Below are positions 1 to 8,123 of a DNA stretch of 55,087 bases, in pieces. This stretch comes from Stagnihabitans tardus (GTDB taxonomy: Bacteria; Pseudomonadota; Alphaproteobacteria; Rhodobacterales; Rhodobacteraceae). The position numbers and the translations under genes are program-made. A model generated the notes under the pieces. It made no database searches. It had not been told where the DNA came from and saw only the letters and a program-made list of their open reading frames with translations. The DNA is taken from positions 1 through 55,087 of the forward strand of contig NZ_JAABNR010000022.1 in assembly GCF_009925085.1 (NCBI RefSeq), read 5' to 3'. How positions within the stretch are numbered: position 1 is the first letter of the stretch; every line of letters begins with the position of its first letter.

Positions 1-61
1 TGGGAAAGAAGGGCCGAAGCCGGTCCATCTGGGCTTCGGTCAGCCAGAACAAGTTGCTCAT
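1..61 (-). pseudogene. IS5-type transposase, N-terminal end only (cut by window edge)
   Basis: Reading leftwards from an ATG at 59-61, the first 20 codons give MSNLFWLTEAQMDRLRPFFP, the characteristic start of IS5-family DDE transposases. The rest lies outside the window, so whether the element is intact is unknown. Its upstream end lies against a truncated amidohydrolase gene, which implies that this element inserted there. Confidence 0.8.
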
Positions 62-123
62 AAATCAGGTCTCCTGGCCGACCGTGAATCACGGTCTTAG
101 AGCGTGATCAATGGGTCCTGACC
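62..123. mobile_element. Probable terminal non-coding end of the IS5-type element
   Basis: This short stretch separates the transposase start codon from the point where the amidohydrolase reading frame abruptly ends. It contains GGGTCCTGACCC close to the junction, which could be part of the terminal inverted repeat. The exact IS boundary and any target duplication cannot be fixed because the other end is outside the window. Confidence 0.45.
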
Positions 124-468
124 CTAATCGGCACCTTGGCAGTAAAGCACCTTGGCGCCAGGATTTTCCGCCGCATAGGCGCGGACCTTCGCGGTCAGGG
201 CTGCAACCCCCTTGGTCCCCATCAGCTGGCAATGCGACAAGGTCGCCCCGCCGCCGAAAAGATGCATATGCGCCTCGATGAAGCCCGGCAGGACCGTAGC
301 CCCCCTGGCATCGATCACCCGGGTCTGCGCCCCGGCCAGGGCCTGAACCTCCGCCACCCCCCCCACGGCCAGAAGGCGCTCACCGGCGATGGCCAGGGCC
401 TCGGCGCGGGGGAGGTCGGGCTCCATGGTCAGGATGCGCGCGTTGGTGATGATCAAGTCCGGCGTCAT
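124..468 (-). pseudogene. Amidohydrolase (YtcJ-like, amidohydrolase 3), truncated after 114 codons
   Basis: The frame opens with a typical amidohydrolase-3 N-terminus: the small beta sandwich (residues 1-60) and the metal-binding turn GFIEAHMHLFGGG (about 62-74) with the HxH pair. Full-length relatives have about 500-600 residues; here the frame stops at 114, just after CQGAD, where intact relatives usually continue with Tyr. The loss is explained by the IS element on its left. GAGAGGAAAG precedes the ATG as ribosome-binding site. The remnant cannot form the metal barrel and should be inactive. Substrate of the intact ancestor is unknown. Confidence 0.8.
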
Positions 469-536
469 GGTCTTTCCTCTCCCCTACGGCCGGTGGTCCG
501 ACCCGCTTTCATGCCGCATATTTTACGGCATTCTTT

Positions 537-548
537 TTTGTATACATT
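537..548. promoter_or_regulatory. Putative GntR/FadR operator (TGTATACA) upstream of the amidohydrolase
   Basis: TTTGTATACATT contains the palindrome TGTATACA at 539-546, about 70 bp upstream of the amidohydrolase start. The same eight-base core occurs at 1694-1703 beside the GntR gene. FadR-subfamily regulators commonly bind T-N-G-T-N-N-A-C-N-A dyads, which this matches. Assignment to the nearby regulator is inference. Confidence 0.5.
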
Positions 549-654
549 TCTGATTCTGTGAGCACCTGTCAAAGCCTTTCGCGCGGCGCGGCGCGAAAGG
601 GGGTCAAAAGACCGCGTTTCGGGTGATTTTCGTGCGGAGGGGGGTCTGACCCCC

Positions 655-1620
655 CTAGGCCATGCGCTGCGAGATCAGCGAGCAGAGGACGAGCTGCATC
701 AGGTGATAAACCATCAGCGGCAAGACGATCAGCGCAAGGTCGGCTTCGGCAAAGATCAGTCCGGCCATGGGCAGGCCGGTCGCAAGGCTCTTGGTCGACC
801 CGCAATAGACCAGCGCCAGGATATCGGCACGCGGCATCCGGGCCAGGCGACCGCCCCAAACCGTCCCTGCCAGGACCAGGGCGAAGATCGCCAGGCAGAG
901 GCCCAGGATCAGACCCAGGGAGCCGAAGGACAGGCGCTGCCAGATGCCGCCCACCATCCCGGCCGAAAAGGCGGAATAGACGATCATCAGGATCGAACCG
1001 CGGTCCAGCACCATGACCGGCCCCTTGTGCCGCGCCAGCGCCTCGGCCAGCCAGGGCCGCGCCACCTGCCCCGCCGCAAAGGGCAAGAGGATCTGCTGAC
1101 AAATCGCCCAGACCGTCTGGAGATCGACCCCATGCCCCGAACTCTCGGGGATGGTCAGCGCCAGGAGCGCAGGCGTCAGCCCCACCGCCAGCAGGTTGGA
1201 AATCGAGGCCGCGCAGATCGCTCCCGCCACGTTGCCGCGCGAGACCGAGGTGAAGGCGATCGAGCTTTGCACCGTCGAAGGCAGGCAGCCGATATAGAGG
1301 AACCCCAGCCCCACGGCGGGCGGAAGGGCCAGGCTCGCCAGGGCTCCGCCCGCCAGCCCCAGCAGGGGAAACAGCGCAAAGGTGCAGGCCAGGATCCCCA
1401 GTTGCAGCGGCCAATTGGTCAGCCCATCGAGGATCGCCCTGGTCGGCAGCTTGGCCCCATAGAGGAAGAACAAGAGCACGATGGCCCAGAAGATCACACG
1501 CTTCAGCACCAGGGCGGCCTCGCCCGAGATTGGCAGGAACAGTGCCGCCGTGACGGTCAAGATCAAGAGCATCATGTAGCGGTCGATGCCGAAACGGCGC
1601 AAGAAGCTCTCGATCTGCAT
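655..1620 (-). CDS. Bile acid:sodium symporter (SBF) family transporter
   Basis: A 321-residue integral membrane protein with about nine to ten hydrophobic helices. Its arrangement is that of the SBF/BASS family, including the conserved stretch GFLYIGCLPSTVQSSIAFTS (about residues 121-140) and a late GSTKSLATGLPMA motif. Family members use sodium or protons to import organic anions. The ATG at 1620 was chosen over a longer frame from 1785, because that frame would run into the divergent regulator and its extension is not hydrophobic or family-like. It is transcribed away from the GntR gene across a shared TGTATACA operator, so regulation by that protein is likely. The substrate is unknown; the neighbouring amidohydrolase suggests an amide or cyclic compound. 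Confidence 0.85.
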   Translation of the reverse strand: MQIESFLRRFGIDRYMMLLILTVTAALFLPISGEAALVLKRVIFWAIVLLFFLYGAKLPTRAILDGLTNWPLQLGILACTFALFPLLGLAGGALASLALPPAVGLGFLYIGCLPSTVQSSIAFTSVSRGNVAGAICAASISNLLAVGLTPALLALTIPESSGHGVDLQTVWAICQQILLPFAAGQVARPWLAEALARHKGPVMVLDRGSILMIVYSAFSAGMVGGIWQRLSFGSLGLILGLCLAIFALVLAGTVWGGRLARMPRADILALVYCGSTKSLATGLPMAGLIFAEADLALIVLPLMVYHLMQLVLCSLISQRMA

Positions 1621-1692
1621 TCTGGCCCTTTCCTCGCTGCCCAGGCGGCGACTTTGCCACAGTGTTGCGACAAGGCCAAACCGAAATCCGTT

Positions 1693-1704
1693 TCTGTATA
1701 CAGA
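1693..1704. promoter_or_regulatory. Putative operator TCTGTATACAGA between transporter and regulator genes
   Basis: A perfect 12-bp palindrome lies in the 151-bp divergent gap, 73 bp from the transporter start and 68 bp from the regulator start. Its core TGTATACA is repeated at 539-546 upstream of the truncated amidohydrolase. This is consistent with one FadR-type regulator controlling itself, the transporter and the amidohydrolase. Confidence 0.6.
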
Positions 1705-1771
1705 TTTGCGCCCGGTTTGCCTTGTCCTGCCGTGCCATGCTAGAAAAGCCTGGATTTCTTGCGAGGCGCCC

Positions 1772-2476
1772 ATGTCCCACCCCAAAGGCCTGCTGCGGCG
1801 ATCCGCCTATGATGCGATCAAGACCCTGATCATCACGGGCCAGTTGACCCCCGGCGCCCGGGTGACGGAAATCGAGTTGACCGAACAGCTCGGCGTCAGC
1901 CGGACCCCCGTGCGCGAGGCGCTGAACCGGCTGGAGCGGGACGGGCTCTTGGTCAGCCGGTCGAAAACCGGTTTTGCGGTCAACAGCTTCGACCTTGGTT
2001 CGGCCGAAGAGGTCTTTGACCTGCGCGAGATGCTGGAGCCGCGCTCTTCTGCCCTGGCGGCCTGTCGGGTGTCGGATGCCGACCGCGAGGCCCTGCAAGC
2101 GATCCTCGCCACCTGTGACGCGATCAACCCCGATCACCGGACGGTGGAGCAAAGCCTGATGGAGATGACCGTGGGCATCGATGTGCATCGCGTCATTGCC
2201 CGGATGAGCGGCAATGCTCTCTTGGCCGAGATGCTGGATGGTATCCTCGATCGCTGCCAGATCTATATCTGGATGGACCTGAGCCTGCAAAACTCCTGGG
2301 CCGAGGCGCGGGCCGAACATGCGGACCTGGTCGATGCGATCTGCAGCGGAGATGCCGAGCGGGCCGAGGCCCTGTCGCTGCAGCATATCCGGGGGGCGCG
2401 CAAGAACGTGGTCAAGGTGCTGAAAGCGCGGGAAAACCTGCGCGGCGCGGCGCGGGGGCTGGCCCCGACGCGCTGA
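1772..2476 (+). CDS. GntR-family (FadR subfamily) transcriptional regulator
   Basis: 234 residues. An N-terminal winged helix-turn-helix (about 8-75) carries the signature VTEIELTEQLGVSRTPVREA and the following NRLERDGLL wing. A C-terminal all-helical FCD ligand domain (about 95-225) has the metal/ligand residues seen as DLREMLEP and later histidines (HRVI, EHADL). The start at 1772 follows GAGGCGCCC; an ORF start at 1586 would overlap the divergent gene and is rejected. Such proteins usually repress catabolic genes until their substrate or its acyl derivative binds. Two TGTATACA dyads nearby are the likely targets. Confidence 0.9.
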   Translation: MSHPKGLLRRSAYDAIKTLIITGQLTPGARVTEIELTEQLGVSRTPVREALNRLERDGLLVSRSKTGFAVNSFDLGSAEEVFDLREMLEPRSSALAACRVSDADREALQAILATCDAINPDHRTVEQSLMEMTVGIDVHRVIARMSGNALLAEMLDGILDRCQIYIWMDLSLQNSWAEARAEHADLVDAICSGDAERAEALSLQHIRGARKNVVKVLKARENLRGAARGLAPTR

Positions 2477-2731
2477 CCCTGCGCCTTGGCGCGCGACAGG
2501 CCCCTGCCCTGCCGGAGGGTCGCCCGCCGCAGCCTGGCTCCGTTTGCGTGCGGGTCGCCCAAGAGGCGGTCCCCACGCTCAAGGGGGCGAGACCAGAGGC
2601 CAAGAGATGTGCCAAGACGCCTTGCAACCACCACTGATAGAAATGTCTTGCACGAATCCGAGACCTGCTGCAATAGTCTCGAAAAATAACGCGCGATGCG
2701 AGAAAAATCGCGACCACGAAAAAGGTAGGCT
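2477..2731. promoter_or_regulatory. repABC upstream region with inverted repeat CGCGAT/ATCGCG
   Basis: The 255-bp gap before repA is locally AT-rich at its end. It contains the arms CGCGAT (2692-2697) and ATCGCG (2707-2712), with a GAAAAAT direct repeat overlapping them. RepA proteins of repABC cassettes repress their own promoter by binding dyads in this position, so this is a candidate RepA operator. No gene is visible here. Confidence 0.4.
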
Positions 2732-3916
2732 ATGACAGAGGTTGAGCAGGACCTTGACGTCGCAATTGGTCGCTATGCAGAACTTCTTGCGGCGAACCTG
2801 CATGCGCAGCGTGAAGCCCATTTTCCCCCCGATGCCCGCAAGACCATGCGCTACCTTTCAAGCGGTGAAGCGGCAGAGTTGCTGGGCGTCGATCACACAT
2901 ATCTGCGCAAGTTGCATCGCGATGGCAAGATCCACGAAGTCGAACTGACCGCTGGCAGTCACCGTCGCTATACGCTCGATGACCTGGCGGAAATCCGGCA
3001 AACTCTTGAACTGAATGCAAAAAAGCCTGGAACCTACGTTCCTGGTCGCCGGGCCGGCGACAAGCTGCAAGTCGTGTCGGTGGTCAATTTCAAGGGCGGC
3101 TCGGGAAAGACGACAACCTCTGCACATCTTGCGCAACGGCTGGCGTTGAAGGGCTACCGCGTCCTCGCCATCGACCTTGACCCCCAGGCTTCCCTGTCCG
3201 CCCTTCACGGGCTGCAGCCCGAGATCGACCTCATCGACGGAGGCACGCTTTACGATGCCGTCCGGTATGATGATCCGGTTCCGATCGAAGACGTCATCCG
3301 CAAGACCTATATCCGGGGGCTCGACCTGATTCCCGGCAATCTCGAGCTGATGGAGTTCGAACACGAAACCCCTGCTGCGATCCACAAGGGCGGCGCAAGG
3401 GCGTTCTTCACCCGCGTCCAGGATGTTCTGGCCAAGGTCGAACAAGACTACGACGTGGTGGTGATCGACTGCCCGCCGCAGCTTGGCTTTCTGACCATGT
3501 CGGCGCTTTCCGCCTCTTCGGGTGTCCTGGTCACCGTGCATCCGCAAATGCTGGACCTGATGTCCATGTCACAGTTTCTGCGCATGACCTCGGACCTTTT
3601 GGGCGTCATTCGCGAGGCCGGTGCAAACCTGCGCTATGACTGGCTGCGGTTCCTCCCCACCAGGTTCAAGGTCGGCGATGCGCCGCAGACCGAGGTCATC
3701 GCCTTTGTCCGCGGCCTGTTCGGCCGTTCGGTGCTTGTCAATCAAATGGTTGAATCCACAGCCATTTCTGACGCCGGCTTGACCAAGCAGACGCTTTACG
3801 AAGTTGACCGCAAGGACTTTACCCGCACGACTTTCGAACGCGCGATCGACTCGATGAACGCGGTCAATGACGAGATCGCGCAATTGATCCAGAGAACATG
3901 GGGCCGTGATGTCTAG
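2732..3916 (+). CDS. repA: RepA/ParA partition ATPase of a repABC cassette
   Basis: 394 residues, typical length for RepA of repABC replicons. Residues about 38-90 form a MerR-like helix-turn-helix (YLSSGEAAELLGVDHTYLRKL) used for autoregulation and DNA binding. The ParA ATPase core begins with the deviant Walker A KGGSGKTTT at 121-129, followed by LDPQAS and the VIDCPPQLG Walker B region. With RepB it segregates replicon copies and represses the repABC promoter. AAAGGTAGG precedes the ATG. The gene overlaps repB by 8 bases, so the two are translationally coupled. Confidence 0.95.
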   Translation: MTEVEQDLDVAIGRYAELLAANLHAQREAHFPPDARKTMRYLSSGEAAELLGVDHTYLRKLHRDGKIHEVELTAGSHRRYTLDDLAEIRQTLELNAKKPGTYVPGRRAGDKLQVVSVVNFKGGSGKTTTSAHLAQRLALKGYRVLAIDLDPQASLSALHGLQPEIDLIDGGTLYDAVRYDDPVPIEDVIRKTYIRGLDLIPGNLELMEFEHETPAAIHKGGARAFFTRVQDVLAKVEQDYDVVVIDCPPQLGFLTMSALSASSGVLVTVHPQMLDLMSMSQFLRMTSDLLGVIREAGANLRYDWLRFLPTRFKVGDAPQTEVIAFVRGLFGRSVLVNQMVESTAISDAGLTKQTLYEVDRKDFTRTTFERAIDSMNAVNDEIAQLIQRTWGRDV

Positions 3917-4808
3917 AAAGCCGCGCCTGGGCCAGGCCAATCCGGCCTTGAGCACCCTATACGCCGCTCCTGATATCGTCGAGGCGCGGCGCCTGCGCAC
4001 GGGCGTGGTCGAGCTCGACCCTGATGCGATCGAGATCGCGGGTCGCATCGAAGACCGTCTGCAACTGGACATCGACAGCCTGACGGCGTCGATCGCCGAG
4101 AATGGTCAGCGGGTTCCGATCCTTGTGCGCCCCCTGCCCGGCGACCGATACCAGTTGGTTTACGGGCGTCGCCGCCTTGAGGCCTGCCGTCGTCTTGGCC
4201 GACAGGTTCGCGCCATCGTCGCGGACATGGACGCGGGCCAATCGCTGAAAGACCAGCTGATCGAAAACCTCGAACGCCGCGATCTGAGCTTCATCGAGCG
4301 CGCCATGGTGGCTCATGGCCTCTTGGAAGGTGAGGCGCTTTCTCCGGAGGAGCGGAGCCACAAATCCATTGCCGAGATCTTCGGCCTGACAGAGGCGGGG
4401 ATCTCGCAACTGGTCAGCGTGGTCAAGACCGTCGGGGCTGATCTGATCCAGGCCATCGGCGCGGCTGAGGGCATCGGTCGGCCGCGCTGGGAGGAGTTGA
4501 AGAAGGCGATCCAGGAGGGCGTCGATCCCTCTGACCTTTTGTCGACCGCGCAGCAGGTCCGCGCCGCCAAGGGTTCGGAACAGGCGTTCAAGTCAGTCCT
4601 GACAAAAGCCACGACGAAACCCCAAGCCACGCCAAGGGTCGATGACGAGGCTGATTTCGGCGCGATCAAGATCACCAAGAGCGGACGAGGGCGTCATCTG
4701 CGCCTTGAGATCACCGCGAGGGACAAGGAATTCGTCAACTGGATGGAGCGCAATGCGACCGATCTGGTGACGGAGCTTCACGAGCGCTGGAAGCGTTCGG
4801 AGGCATGA
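3909..4808 (+). CDS. repB: RepB/ParB centromere-binding protein
   Basis: 299 residues from the ATG at 3909 (a GTG at 3906 is in the same frame and could be used). The ParB N-terminal nuclease-like domain is at about 50-130 (LTASIAENGQRVPILVRP, YGRRRLEACRRLG, LIENLERRDLSFIERA). It is followed by the KorB/ParB helix-turn-helix (KSIAEIFGLTEAGISQLVSVVK). The C-terminal region is RepB-like. RepB binds the parS palindromes and stimulates RepA. The overlap with repA and the untranslated gap before repC match the canonical cassette. Confidence 0.95.
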   Translation: MSRKPRLGQANPALSTLYAAPDIVEARRLRTGVVELDPDAIEIAGRIEDRLQLDIDSLTASIAENGQRVPILVRPLPGDRYQLVYGRRRLEACRRLGRQVRAIVADMDAGQSLKDQLIENLERRDLSFIERAMVAHGLLEGEALSPEERSHKSIAEIFGLTEAGISQLVSVVKTVGADLIQAIGAAEGIGRPRWEELKKAIQEGVDPSDLLSTAQQVRAAKGSEQAFKSVLTKATTKPQATPRVDDEADFGAIKITKSGRGRHLRLEITARDKEFVNWMERNATDLVTELHERWKRSEA

Positions 4809-4847
4809 GGCAGCAGGGCAACAACAGGGAGGCACGATACAGGCAAG

Positions 4848-4880
4848 AAAAAGGCCCCGCGAAGTTTCCTCCGCGAGACC
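4848..4880 (-). terminator. Rho-independent terminator of the ctRNA
   Basis: On the minus strand the arms GGTCTCGCGGAG and CTTCGCGGGGCC pair over 12 positions (three G-U/U-G type) around a GAAA loop and are followed by TTTTT. The same fold in the repC leader may act as the regulated attenuator structure. Confidence 0.8.
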
Positions 4881-4925
4881 AGCTTTGGTCATAACGGGCG
4901 GACCCGCTAATCTCAGTTTTCGCAC
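4848..4925 (-). ncRNA. Counter-transcribed RNA (ctRNA, incA) in the repB-repC gap
   Basis: The 199-bp repB-repC spacer has the layout of the repABC antisense RNA. On the minus strand an RNA would run from about 4925 and end in a strong hairpin followed by five Ts (4880 to 4848). The segment GGGCGGACCCGCTAATC at about 4896-4912 resembles the conserved ctRNA core of alphaproteobacterial repABC replicons. In that family the RNA pairs with the repC leader and lowers RepC synthesis, setting copy number and incompatibility. The 5-prime end is approximate; the promoter was not identified with certainty. Confidence 0.75.
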
Positions 4926-5007
4926 CTCTGAATCTAGCGCTCCGCTTCGTCCGCCGCAAGAGTCATCCGATTCGCGGGCCGGCATTTCTTTGCCTTCGTG
5001 AAGCATC

Positions 5008-6198
5008 ATGGACTACAAGCCGTTCTCGCCGTTCAAGCGGCCGATGTCGCACAACCATCTCCACCCCGTTCCGCACGGCCAGGAGCCCGTGAACAAATGG
5101 GATGTCTTGCGCAACCTGGCCAAGGCACAGGATTGCTATGGCCTTCGCGACCGCGATCTTGCCGTTCTCCAGGCTCTCCTGAGTTTTCACGCCGGAGACA
5201 GCCTGGACCCTGCGACCGATCTCGTTGTCTTTGCCTCCAACCGCGCCATTTGCGAGCGCTTGAATGGCATGCCGGAATCCACCATGCGCCGTCATACAGC
5301 CAAGCTGATCGAGCGCGGTCTGCTTGCCAGGCGCGACAGTCCGAATGGCAAGCGGTTTCGAACCAGGTCCGACGAGAGCCCCATTTCTTTCGGCCTTGAT
5401 CTGAGCCCCCTGCCCTATCTTGCAAGCCAGATCAAGGACCGAGCAGAAGCGGTCCGAGCCGCCGAGCTGAAGTCGATCCGCCTGCGCCTGCGCATCAACC
5501 TGATGCGCCGCGACCTTCACGCGCTTTGCACATATGGCAAATCCGTCCACGACGATGACACGATCTGGCAGGACTTCCTCAACTTGCACGCCCTGGCCAC
5601 GATCTCGATCCGTCGAAAGCAGGATGTCGAGGGATTGACGGCGCTCTCGTTGAAGCTGGCTGCTGCCGTTGCCCAGGCCAAAGAGATGATCGAGCGTCTG
5701 GAATTGCCCGATTTGAGCACCTCGGACGCTCAAGTTGAGCAGCATCATCAGAGATCAAATGAAGAAGTAATTGATTCTGAAGAAGGCGGAAGCAACGAAG
5801 ACGGTATGGCGCAGCAAACTGCCCGTGAAGCAAGGAAGGCCGTGAAGAAGGGCACCGATGCAATGGCAACTCCGCCATTGTCACTGGTCACAAAAGCTTG
5901 CCCGGAAATCGCGCTCTTCACCGGCGGCGACATTCAAAGCTGGCCTCAGCTCTTTTCGGCAGCCTGCCACCTGCGACAGGCGATCGGAATCCCGCGGCCC
6001 GTCTGGGATGAGGCCATCCGAACCATGGGGCAAAACACGGCTTCCGTGGTCCTGGCGGCAATCCTGCAAAGATTCTCTTCCATCCGATCGCCAGGCGCAT
6101 ATTTGCGGAGCCTGTGCGCCAAGGCAGCAGCCTCGAAGTTCTCCTGCATTCCGCTGGTCGCAAGCCTCTTGGCCGCGCGGTCAGAATGCGCCGCTTAA
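5008..6198 (+). CDS. repC: RepC replication initiator of the repABC cassette
   Basis: 396 residues, close to the usual 400. The N-terminus (KRPMSHNHL, then NKWDVLRNLAKAQDCYGLRDRDLAVLQALL) and the helix-turn-helix around NRAICERLNGMPESTMRRHTAKL are diagnostic of RepC. The C-terminal domain (about 290-396) is also RepC-like. In this family the replication origin lies inside repC; the AT-richer linker at about 5745-5800 is the best candidate here. Expression should be limited by the ctRNA just upstream. The stop codon is inside the first parS-like palindrome. Confidence 0.93.
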   Translation: MDYKPFSPFKRPMSHNHLHPVPHGQEPVNKWDVLRNLAKAQDCYGLRDRDLAVLQALLSFHAGDSLDPATDLVVFASNRAICERLNGMPESTMRRHTAKLIERGLLARRDSPNGKRFRTRSDESPISFGLDLSPLPYLASQIKDRAEAVRAAELKSIRLRLRINLMRRDLHALCTYGKSVHDDDTIWQDFLNLHALATISIRRKQDVEGLTALSLKLAAAVAQAKEMIERLELPDLSTSDAQVEQHHQRSNEEVIDSEEGGSNEDGMAQQTAREARKAVKKGTDAMATPPLSLVTKACPEIALFTGGDIQSWPQLFSAACHLRQAIGIPRPVWDEAIRTMGQNTASVVLAAILQRFSSIRSPGAYLRSLCAKAAASKFSCIPLVASLLAARSECAA

Positions 6199-6209
6199 CA
6201 GCTGTTATG
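6194..6209. repeat. parS-like palindrome copy 1 (overlaps the repC stop)
   Basis: CTTAACAGCTGTTATG is a near-perfect dyad that fits the repABC parS pattern GTTNNNNGCNNNNAAC at the inner positions (TTAACAGCTGTTA). It is followed 28 bp later by a perfect copy. RepB is the expected ligand. Confidence 0.7.
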
Positions 6210-6236
6210 TCGGCGGCCGGGCAAGACTCCGCCTGG

Positions 6237-6252
6237 CTTAACAGCTGTTAAG
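6237..6252. repeat. parS-like palindrome copy 2 (perfect)
   Basis: CTTAACAGCTGTTAAG is a perfect 16-bp palindrome immediately downstream of repC. Position and core match centromere palindromes of rhodobacterial repABC replicons. With copy 1 it forms a two-site cluster. Confidence 0.75.
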
Positions 6253-6461
6253 TCCCGTCGAGGACATGACGACAGGAACTGGCGCCCGCTTGGGCCCAGC
6301 GGAAAGCGTCTTGGTGCGCTGGCGATCTTGAAACACCATCCGGGCTTACCAGGCCCATTCCCCGGGGTTGAACACAGAGTGGCAGTGCGCCGCCTGCCGG
6401 GCAGGCAGAAAGCCCCTCGTCCCGGCCCTGTCGAGCGCCAGCCAAGGCAGGATCCGGCCAT
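6253..6461. other. Spacer downstream of repC and rtcR; no gene seen
   Basis: The 209 bp between the parS-like site and the end of the convergent RtcR-like gene contain a GCCTGCC/GGCAGGC dyad near 6390-6415 that could help terminate transcription. Reading frames here have no recognisable protein. Confidence 0.5.
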
Positions 6462-8000
6462 TTACCGCGCTGCGTTGAGAGCGGCCCAGTCCAGCCCGAA
6501 CCGACCGAGGTATTTCCGCAAGCGGTCCGCGTCGTTGGCGCTGGCCTTTGCCGTTCGCGAGACCGCAAAGAGCCTGCGCCCGGCAGCCGAGAGGCTGTCG
6601 CATTGCCGACAGACCGCGATGACGGCCTCCAGCTGCACGCGGTCGAATTCGTCCAGCGTCGCGGGGTCCAGGAGGCCCAGCAGGGGGCTGACATTCCCGA
6701 CCGCCCATTGCGCGGCGAGGGTGGCGATTTCTTCGCCCACCATCGCATCCGTCACCCGCCCGCGTTCGGCCAGAACCGACAGGCGCTCGGCCGAGGCCTG
6801 GAGGTCACGCAGGTTGCCGGGCCAGGGTGCCGAAGTGCCGAAGCGCAGGTAGCGCGCCAGGGCGTCGGCGTTGAACCCGGTCTTGCGGCCCAGCTTGCGC
6901 TCGGTCGCATCCAGGAAGGCCAGGAGATGGGTCTTGATGTCCGCGCGCCGGTCGCGCAAAGGGGGCAGGGTGAAGACCCATTGCGAGAGCCGCGCCGCGA
7001 GATCGGGGCGCAGGTGGCCCTGGCGCACGAGGGCTGCGGGCCCGGCACCGGCGCTGGCCACCAGGTGAAACCGCGCCGTGACTTCGGCCTCCGAGCCCAG
7101 GGGGCAGTAGCGCCCTGTCTCGATGACCTGCAGAAGCGCAGCCTGCGCCTCGGGCTCCAGCTCTTCGATGCGGTCGAGGAAGAGGACGCCGCCATCGGCC
7201 TCGCGCAGGAAACCCGGCCGGTCGCTGCCCATGGTCCCGCGCCTTTGCCCCAAGAGCGGCGCAAGCCCCAGACCCTTGAGCATGGCGCAATTGACCTGGA
7301 CCAGCCGCCCCTTGATCCGTCGGCGCAGCAGCTTCAGCTCGTGCAGGCGGGCGGCCAGTGCCGACTTTCCCGTTCCCGGCTCGCCCACCAAAAGGATCGG
7401 CGCGTCACTCGCCGTGGCCACCAGGTCCAGCCGCTGGATCGTCGCTTGCAGGGCAGGGCTGGCGGTCTCGATCCCGCCCAGAAGCAGGGCCGAATGGTCG
7501 CGCGCGGCGGCCTCGAAGCGGCGTTGCAGGGCGTTGTAGCGGGCAAGGTCGAGGTCGATGACGTCGAGCTTGGCCTGCGGGTCCCCGCCCGAGGGCGGTC
7601 CGGTCTGGATCAGCCGCGCCGGGATATGGCGGCTTTCGGTCAGAAGGAACCAGCAGATTTGTGCAACATGCGTCCCGGTCGTCAGGTGGACATGATACCG
7701 CTCGCGGTCCTCGTCGAAGCCATAGGTGGCGGCGAAGTCGTAGAGCTTGCCATAGACCTCCTGGAAGTCCCAAGGGTCCGTCAACTCCATCTCGACGAGC
7801 CGCACTTCGGTTTCGGGCGAGGTGGCCCCGATCTCGGCCTGGATGCGGCGGGCAAGGGGGAGGTCGCGGCCGTGGTGGATCAGCTCCAGCCGGTCGACGG
7901 CAAAGCCCGGGTGATTGCAGAGCGCGACCGTGGGCCGCCAGGACCGATTCTTGCCCATGTCGAGCTGGATGCCAAGGAAGCCGAGGACGACGTTGCGCAT
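6462..8000 (-). CDS. rtcR: RtcR-like transcriptional regulator (CARF + AAA+), with atypical AAA+ motifs
   Basis: 512 residues, the length and order of RtcR: an N-terminal CARF-type sensor domain (about 1-180), an AAA+ domain (about 185-410) and an RtcR-type C-terminal DNA-binding region ending in NDADRLRKYLGRFGL. Walker A is intact (GEPGTGKS, 206-213). Where RtcR and other sigma-54 activators have GAFTGA, this protein reads GTMGSD (255-260). The Walker B region is FLDRIEEL (274-281) with Arg277 in place of the catalytic Glu. RtcR controls the rsr-Y RNA-rtcB genes, which are divergent here. The start at 8000 begins the family-typical MRNVVLGFLGIQLD; longer frames run through rsr and are shadows. 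It may regulate without canonical sigma-54 remodelling. Confidence 0.88.
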   Translation of the reverse strand: MRNVVLGFLGIQLDMGKNRSWRPTVALCNHPGFAVDRLELIHHGRDLPLARRIQAEIGATSPETEVRLVEMELTDPWDFQEVYGKLYDFAATYGFDEDRERYHVHLTTGTHVAQICWFLLTESRHIPARLIQTGPPSGGDPQAKLDVIDLDLARYNALQRRFEAAARDHSALLLGGIETASPALQATIQRLDLVATASDAPILLVGEPGTGKSALAARLHELKLLRRRIKGRLVQVNCAMLKGLGLAPLLGQRRGTMGSDRPGFLREADGGVLFLDRIEELEPEAQAALLQVIETGRYCPLGSEAEVTARFHLVASAGAGPAALVRQGHLRPDLAARLSQWVFTLPPLRDRRADIKTHLLAFLDATERKLGRKTGFNADALARYLRFGTSAPWPGNLRDLQASAERLSVLAERGRVTDAMVGEEIATLAAQWAVGNVSPLLGLLDPATLDEFDRVQLEAVIAVCRQCDSLSAAGRRLFAVSRTAKASANDADRLRKYLGRFGLDWAALNAAR

Positions 8001-8021
8001 GGGAATGATCCGAAATGATAA

Positions 8022-8035
8022 TGTCTTATACGACA
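8022..8035. promoter_or_regulatory. Imperfect dyad TGTCTTATACGACA between rtcR and rsr
   Basis: TGTC and GACA arms flank a six-base centre, 22 bp upstream of the rtcR start and 140 bp upstream of rsr. This is a possible upstream activating sequence for RtcR. No second copy was found in the gap, so the assignment is weak. Confidence 0.3.
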
Positions 8036-8123
8036 AGATAGCAAGCTCTGCCAACCTCTCACGCGATTGCGTCTTTTTGCAAGCCCGAACAATGGCTTGC
8101 CGGATTTTCGCGTTTTTCTTCCC

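Noticed and set aside
6253-6461. Possible small gene after repC
   Set aside because: Frames of up to 88 codons exist but they are Arg/Gly/Pro-rich, have no ribosome-binding site and overlap the end of rtcR.
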